From Synechococcus sp. KORDI-52 (GTDB taxonomy: Bacteria > Cyanobacteriota > Cyanobacteriia > PCC-6307 > Cyanobiaceae), in the NCBI RefSeq assembly GCF_000737595.1, contig NZ_CP006271.1, positions 1,612,001-1,676,000 on the forward strand: 64,000 nt of DNA, read 5' to 3'. The notes beneath the pieces are model-generated. The model worked only from the letters and a program-made list of their open reading frames with translations, searched no databases and was not told where the DNA came from. This document shows, in pieces, positions 61,336-64,000 of this stretch. Each line of letters opens with the position of its first letter. Position 1 is the first letter of the stretch. Made by a program: the position numbers and the translations under genes.

Positions 61336-62865
61336 TCAGAGGAACAGGCCATAGGCAGGGTTGGTCGTTTCATCCCAGTAGCGATACCCCAGGGCATTGA
61401 GGAATTGGGTCCAACCTTCCATCTCCTGTTCAGGCACCAGCACGCCCACAACGATTCGGCCGGTGTCGGCACCGTGGTTTCTGTAGTGAAAGATGCTGAT
61501 GCTCCAGCCGGGGTGCAGGGCGTTAACGAAGTTCATCAAGGCACCCGGGCGTTCGGGAAACTCAAAGCGATAGAGCAGCTCCTTGCAGTCCCCGGCGCAG
61601 GCTGTCTGCGCTGAAGACGGCAACCGGCCTCCCACCATGTGACGCAGGTGGACCTTGGCAAATTCGTTGTCGCTGAGATCGAGGCAGGGGAGGCCTCCAC
61701 GTTCCAGTTGGCTCAGGAGTGAAGCTCGGTCGTTGTCATCGTTCACCTGCACGCCGATGAAGATCTGCGCTGTGGCGCTGTCGGTCATGCGGTAACTGAA
61801 TTCCGTGAGGCTGCGCTCCCGCAGCAGTTCGCAAAGCCGCCTCAGGCTCCCGGGTGTTTCGGGAATTTCCACGGCCAACATCGCCTCTCGCTCTTCACCG
61901 AGCTCAGCCCGTTCGGCGATGAAGCGCAGTCGGTCGAAATTCATGTTGGCCCCGCAGGCCACCGCCACAAGATCGCGTCCCGCCAGGTGGCGATCGTTCA
62001 CGTCCTGCTTGAGCCCCGCCACCGCAAGAGCACCGGCCGGTTCAAGGATGGAACGGGTGTCTTCAAAGACGTCCTTGATCGCGGCACAGATGGCATCGGT
62101 GTCGACCCGCACCATGCGATCGACGAAGTTTTGGGCCAGCTCAAAGGTGTGTTCGCCCACCTTTCGCACGGCAACGCCGTCTGCAAAGAGACCCACCTGC
62201 TCCAGTTCCACCCGCCGCCCCTGCTCCAGGGAACGGCTCAGGGTATCGGCATCGATCGGCTCCACGCCGATCACCTCCGTTTCCGGCCAGAGCCGTTTGA
62301 CATAAGCGGCGATTCCTGCAATCAGACCACCCCCGCCCACGGCGACATAGATCGCATTCGGTGGCTGCTCGGCCTGGCGCATGATCTCCATGCCGATCGT
62401 CCCCTGACCTGCGATCACCTCCGGATCGTCAAAGGGATGAATCAGGGTGAGGCCCTCGGCCTCGCATCGCCGCCGGGCTTCCGCGGAACACTCGTCGTAG
62501 GTCTCTCCGTGGAGGACCACTTCACCACCCAGGGCGCGCACGGCGCGCACTTTCACTTCTGGTGTGGTGCTCGGCATCACGATCACGGCCCGACAGCCAA
62601 GCCGCTGGGCACTCAGGGCAACGCCCTGGGCATGGTTGCCGGCACTGGAGGCAATAACACCGCGCTTCAGCTCGTCTTCGCTGAGCTGCGACATGCGGTT
62701 GTAGGCGCCCCGCAGCTTGAAGGAGAACACAGGCTGGAGATCCTCACGCTTCAGCCAAATCGCATTGTTGAGCCGGCGGCTCAGATTGGGGGCGTGATCC
62801 AGGGGGGTTTCACGCGCCACGTCATAAACACGGGCGCGCAGGATCCGCTGCAGGTAGTCGGTCAT
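61336..62865 (-). CDS. ilvA: threonine ammonia-lyase (biosynthetic)
   Basis: A 509-residue PLP enzyme from ATG 62865. PLP-binding Lys50 lies in FSFKLRGAYNRM; SSAGNHAQGVALSAQRLGCR and the GGGGLIAGIAAYVKRLWP glycine loop follow. Two C-terminal ACT-like domains (from about residue 330) fit isoleucine feedback control. It deaminates threonine to 2-oxobutanoate for isoleucine synthesis. It diverges from dxs with 80 bases between. Confidence 0.95.
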   Translation of the reverse strand: MTDYLQRILRARVYDVARETPLDHAPNLSRRLNNAIWLKREDLQPVFSFKLRGAYNRMSQLSEDELKRGVIASSAGNHAQGVALSAQRLGCRAVIVMPSTTPEVKVRAVRALGGEVVLHGETYDECSAEARRRCEAEGLTLIHPFDDPEVIAGQGTIGMEIMRQAEQPPNAIYVAVGGGGLIAGIAAYVKRLWPETEVIGVEPIDADTLSRSLEQGRRVELEQVGLFADGVAVRKVGEHTFELAQNFVDRMVRVDTDAICAAIKDVFEDTRSILEPAGALAVAGLKQDVNDRHLAGRDLVAVACGANMNFDRLRFIAERAELGEEREAMLAVEIPETPGSLRRLCELLRERSLTEFSYRMTDSATAQIFIGVQVNDDNDRASLLSQLERGGLPCLDLSDNEFAKVHLRHMVGGRLPSSAQTACAGDCKELLYRFEFPERPGALMNFVNALHPGWSISIFHYRNHGADTGRIVVGVLVPEQEMEGWTQFLNALGYRYWDETTNPAYGLFL

Positions 62866-62945
62866 TTCACCATTCTCCCAAGGCTCCGATCCAGACGGCA
62901 TCCAGGTTGGTTCCCGTAGATTGCTGACATTGGACTTGGCAGTGC

Positions 62946-64000
62946 ATGCATCTCGGAGATCTCAAGCATCCGAATGAACTGCACGGCCTTAGCCCGTCTC
63001 AGCTTGAGGATGTGGCTCGGCAGATCCGTGAGCGGCATCTGCAGGTGGTGTCAACCAGCGGTGGTCACCTTGGGCCTGGACTGGGGGTTGTGGAGCTGAC
63101 CCTGGCGCTGTACCAGACCCTGGATCTTGATCATGACCGCGTGATCTGGGATGTGGGCCATCAGGCCTACCCGCACAAATTGCTCACCGGCCGGTTCAAC
63201 GATTTCGATTCCCTGCGCCAGCAGCACGGGGTTGCTGGTTACCTCAAGCGCTCAGAGAGCGATTTTGACCACTTTGGAGCCGGCCACGCCAGCACGTCCA
63301 TTTCAGCGGCGCTGGGCATGGCCATGGCACGGGACAACCGGGGGGAGTCCTTCAAGTGCGTTGCCGTCATCGGTGATGGAGCCCTGACAGGCGGCATGGC
63401 CCTTGAGGCCATCAACCACGCAGGACATCTCCCCGATACACCGCTCCTTGTGGTGCTGAACGACAACGACATGTCGATCTCCCCTCCGGTGGGGGCGCTG
63501 TCGAACGTGCTGAACCGTGCGCGGCTCAGCCCACCGATGCAGTTTCTCTCTGGCAGTGTTGAAGAGAGCGTTCGTCACCTTCCTTTCATGGGTGGCGAAC
63601 TTCCTGCGGAACTCAATCGTCTGAAGGGAAGCATGCGTCGCCTCGCGGTGCCCAAGGTGGGCGCCGTCTTCGAAGAGCTCGGCTTCACGTACATGGGGCC
63701 GATCGATGGGCATGACATCGGTGAGATGATGCGTACGTTCCAGGCGGCCCACCGCGAGGGTGGTCCTGTGCTGGTGCATGTTGTCACCAAAAAAGGCAAG
63801 GGTTACCCCTACGCCGAGGCCGATCAGGTCGGTTACCACGCCCAATCGTCCTTTGATCTCAGCACTGGCAAGGCGATTCCGTCGTCGAAACCCAAGCCCC
63901 CCAGCTACAGCAAGGTGTTCGGGCAGACCCTGGTCACGCTCTGTGAGCAGAACAGCCGTGTGGTCGGCATTACTGCTGCGATGGCCACCGGAACCGGACT
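62946..64000 (+). CDS. dxs: 1-deoxy-D-xylulose-5-phosphate synthase (3' end outside window)
   Basis: ATG 62946 opens a frame running off the window edge after 351 codons. [21 protein letters not shown] (residues 143-150) and [20 protein letters not shown] carry the thiamine diphosphate- and magnesium-binding residues. Dxs condenses pyruvate and glyceraldehyde 3-phosphate in the first step of the MEP isoprenoid pathway, feeding chlorophyll and carotenoid synthesis. Confidence 0.97.
   Translation, partial: MHLGDLKHPNELHGLSPSQLEDVARQIRERHLQVVSTSGGHLGPGLGVVELTLALYQTLDLDHDRVIWDVGHQAYPHKLLTGRFNDFDSLRQQHGVAGYLKRSESDFDHFGAGHASTSISAALGMAMARDNRGESFKCVAVIGDGALTGGMALEAINHAGHLPDTPLLVVLNDNDMSISPPVGALSNVLNRARLSPPMQFLSGSVEESVRHLPFMGGELPAELNRLKGSMRRLAVPKVGAVFEELGFTYMGPIDGHDIGEMMRTFQAAHREGGPVLVHVVTKKGKGYPYAEADQVGYHAQSSFDLSTGKAIPSSKPKPPSYSKVFGQTLVTLCEQNSRVVGITAAMATGTG

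Overview
The window looks like chromosome of a marine picocyanobacterium of the Synechococcus/Cyanobium type. The evidence is protein family content: a high-light-inducible protein, PetN of the cytochrome b6f complex, Thf1/Psb29, a Psb32-like TPM protein, DUF3104 and DUF1651 proteins known mainly from this group, and very tight gene packing with many 1-4 base overlaps. I found no rRNA, tRNA, CRISPR array, transposase or integrase gene.

Layout. 1-1.3 kb: a Coq4-like protein cut by the window edge and a small hypothetical. 1.8-4.1 kb: uridine-kinase-like protein, DUF3104 protein, [2Fe-2S] ferredoxin and endonuclease III. 4.2-11.2 kb: a manganese-type ABC importer whose binding protein and ATPase (4157-5847) are separated from the permease (10371-11195) by an opposite-strand block of two flotillin-like proteins, an NfeD-like protein and a PlsC-like acyltransferase. 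11.2-19.7 kb: ABC ATPase, Nudix hydrolase, Hlip, a methyltransferase, a lipase-like protein, a J-domain protein, DUF1543 and many small conserved proteins. 20-31.3 kb: an accessory, partly AT-rich stretch with secreted and lipoprotein genes of unknown function, two repeat families and five decayed or frameshifted genes. 29.0-31.25 kb holds a leftward chain of small overlapping genes that includes a ribbon-helix-helix protein and a GIY-YIG-like protein with a membrane hairpin.

32.1-37.6 kb: the ligase-associated DNA repair set (Lhr-type helicase, ATP-dependent ligase, metallo-beta-lactamase exonuclease). 37.7-47.6 kb: NadA, a metallophosphoesterase lacking an ordinary start codon, a GT-B-like protein, a GH104 lysozyme-like protein, Psb32-like protein, MidA-type methyltransferase, AroB, a sugar ABC permease and PurK. 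47.6-50.7 kb is a sparse region with only tiny genes. 50.9-64 kb returns to dense core genes: DUF2103, ClpS, PetN, Thf1, ClpP, DUF2256, FtsH, MacB-like permease, pyruvate kinase, MazG-like, YggT, ScpB, IlvA and the start of Dxs.

The most unusual parts are the flotillin block inside the manganese transporter locus, the 29-31.2 kb coupled small-gene chain, and the 93-bp terminal-inverted-repeat elements that flank a secreted-protein gene like a cassette. All functional calls rest on reading motifs by eye; no database search was run.
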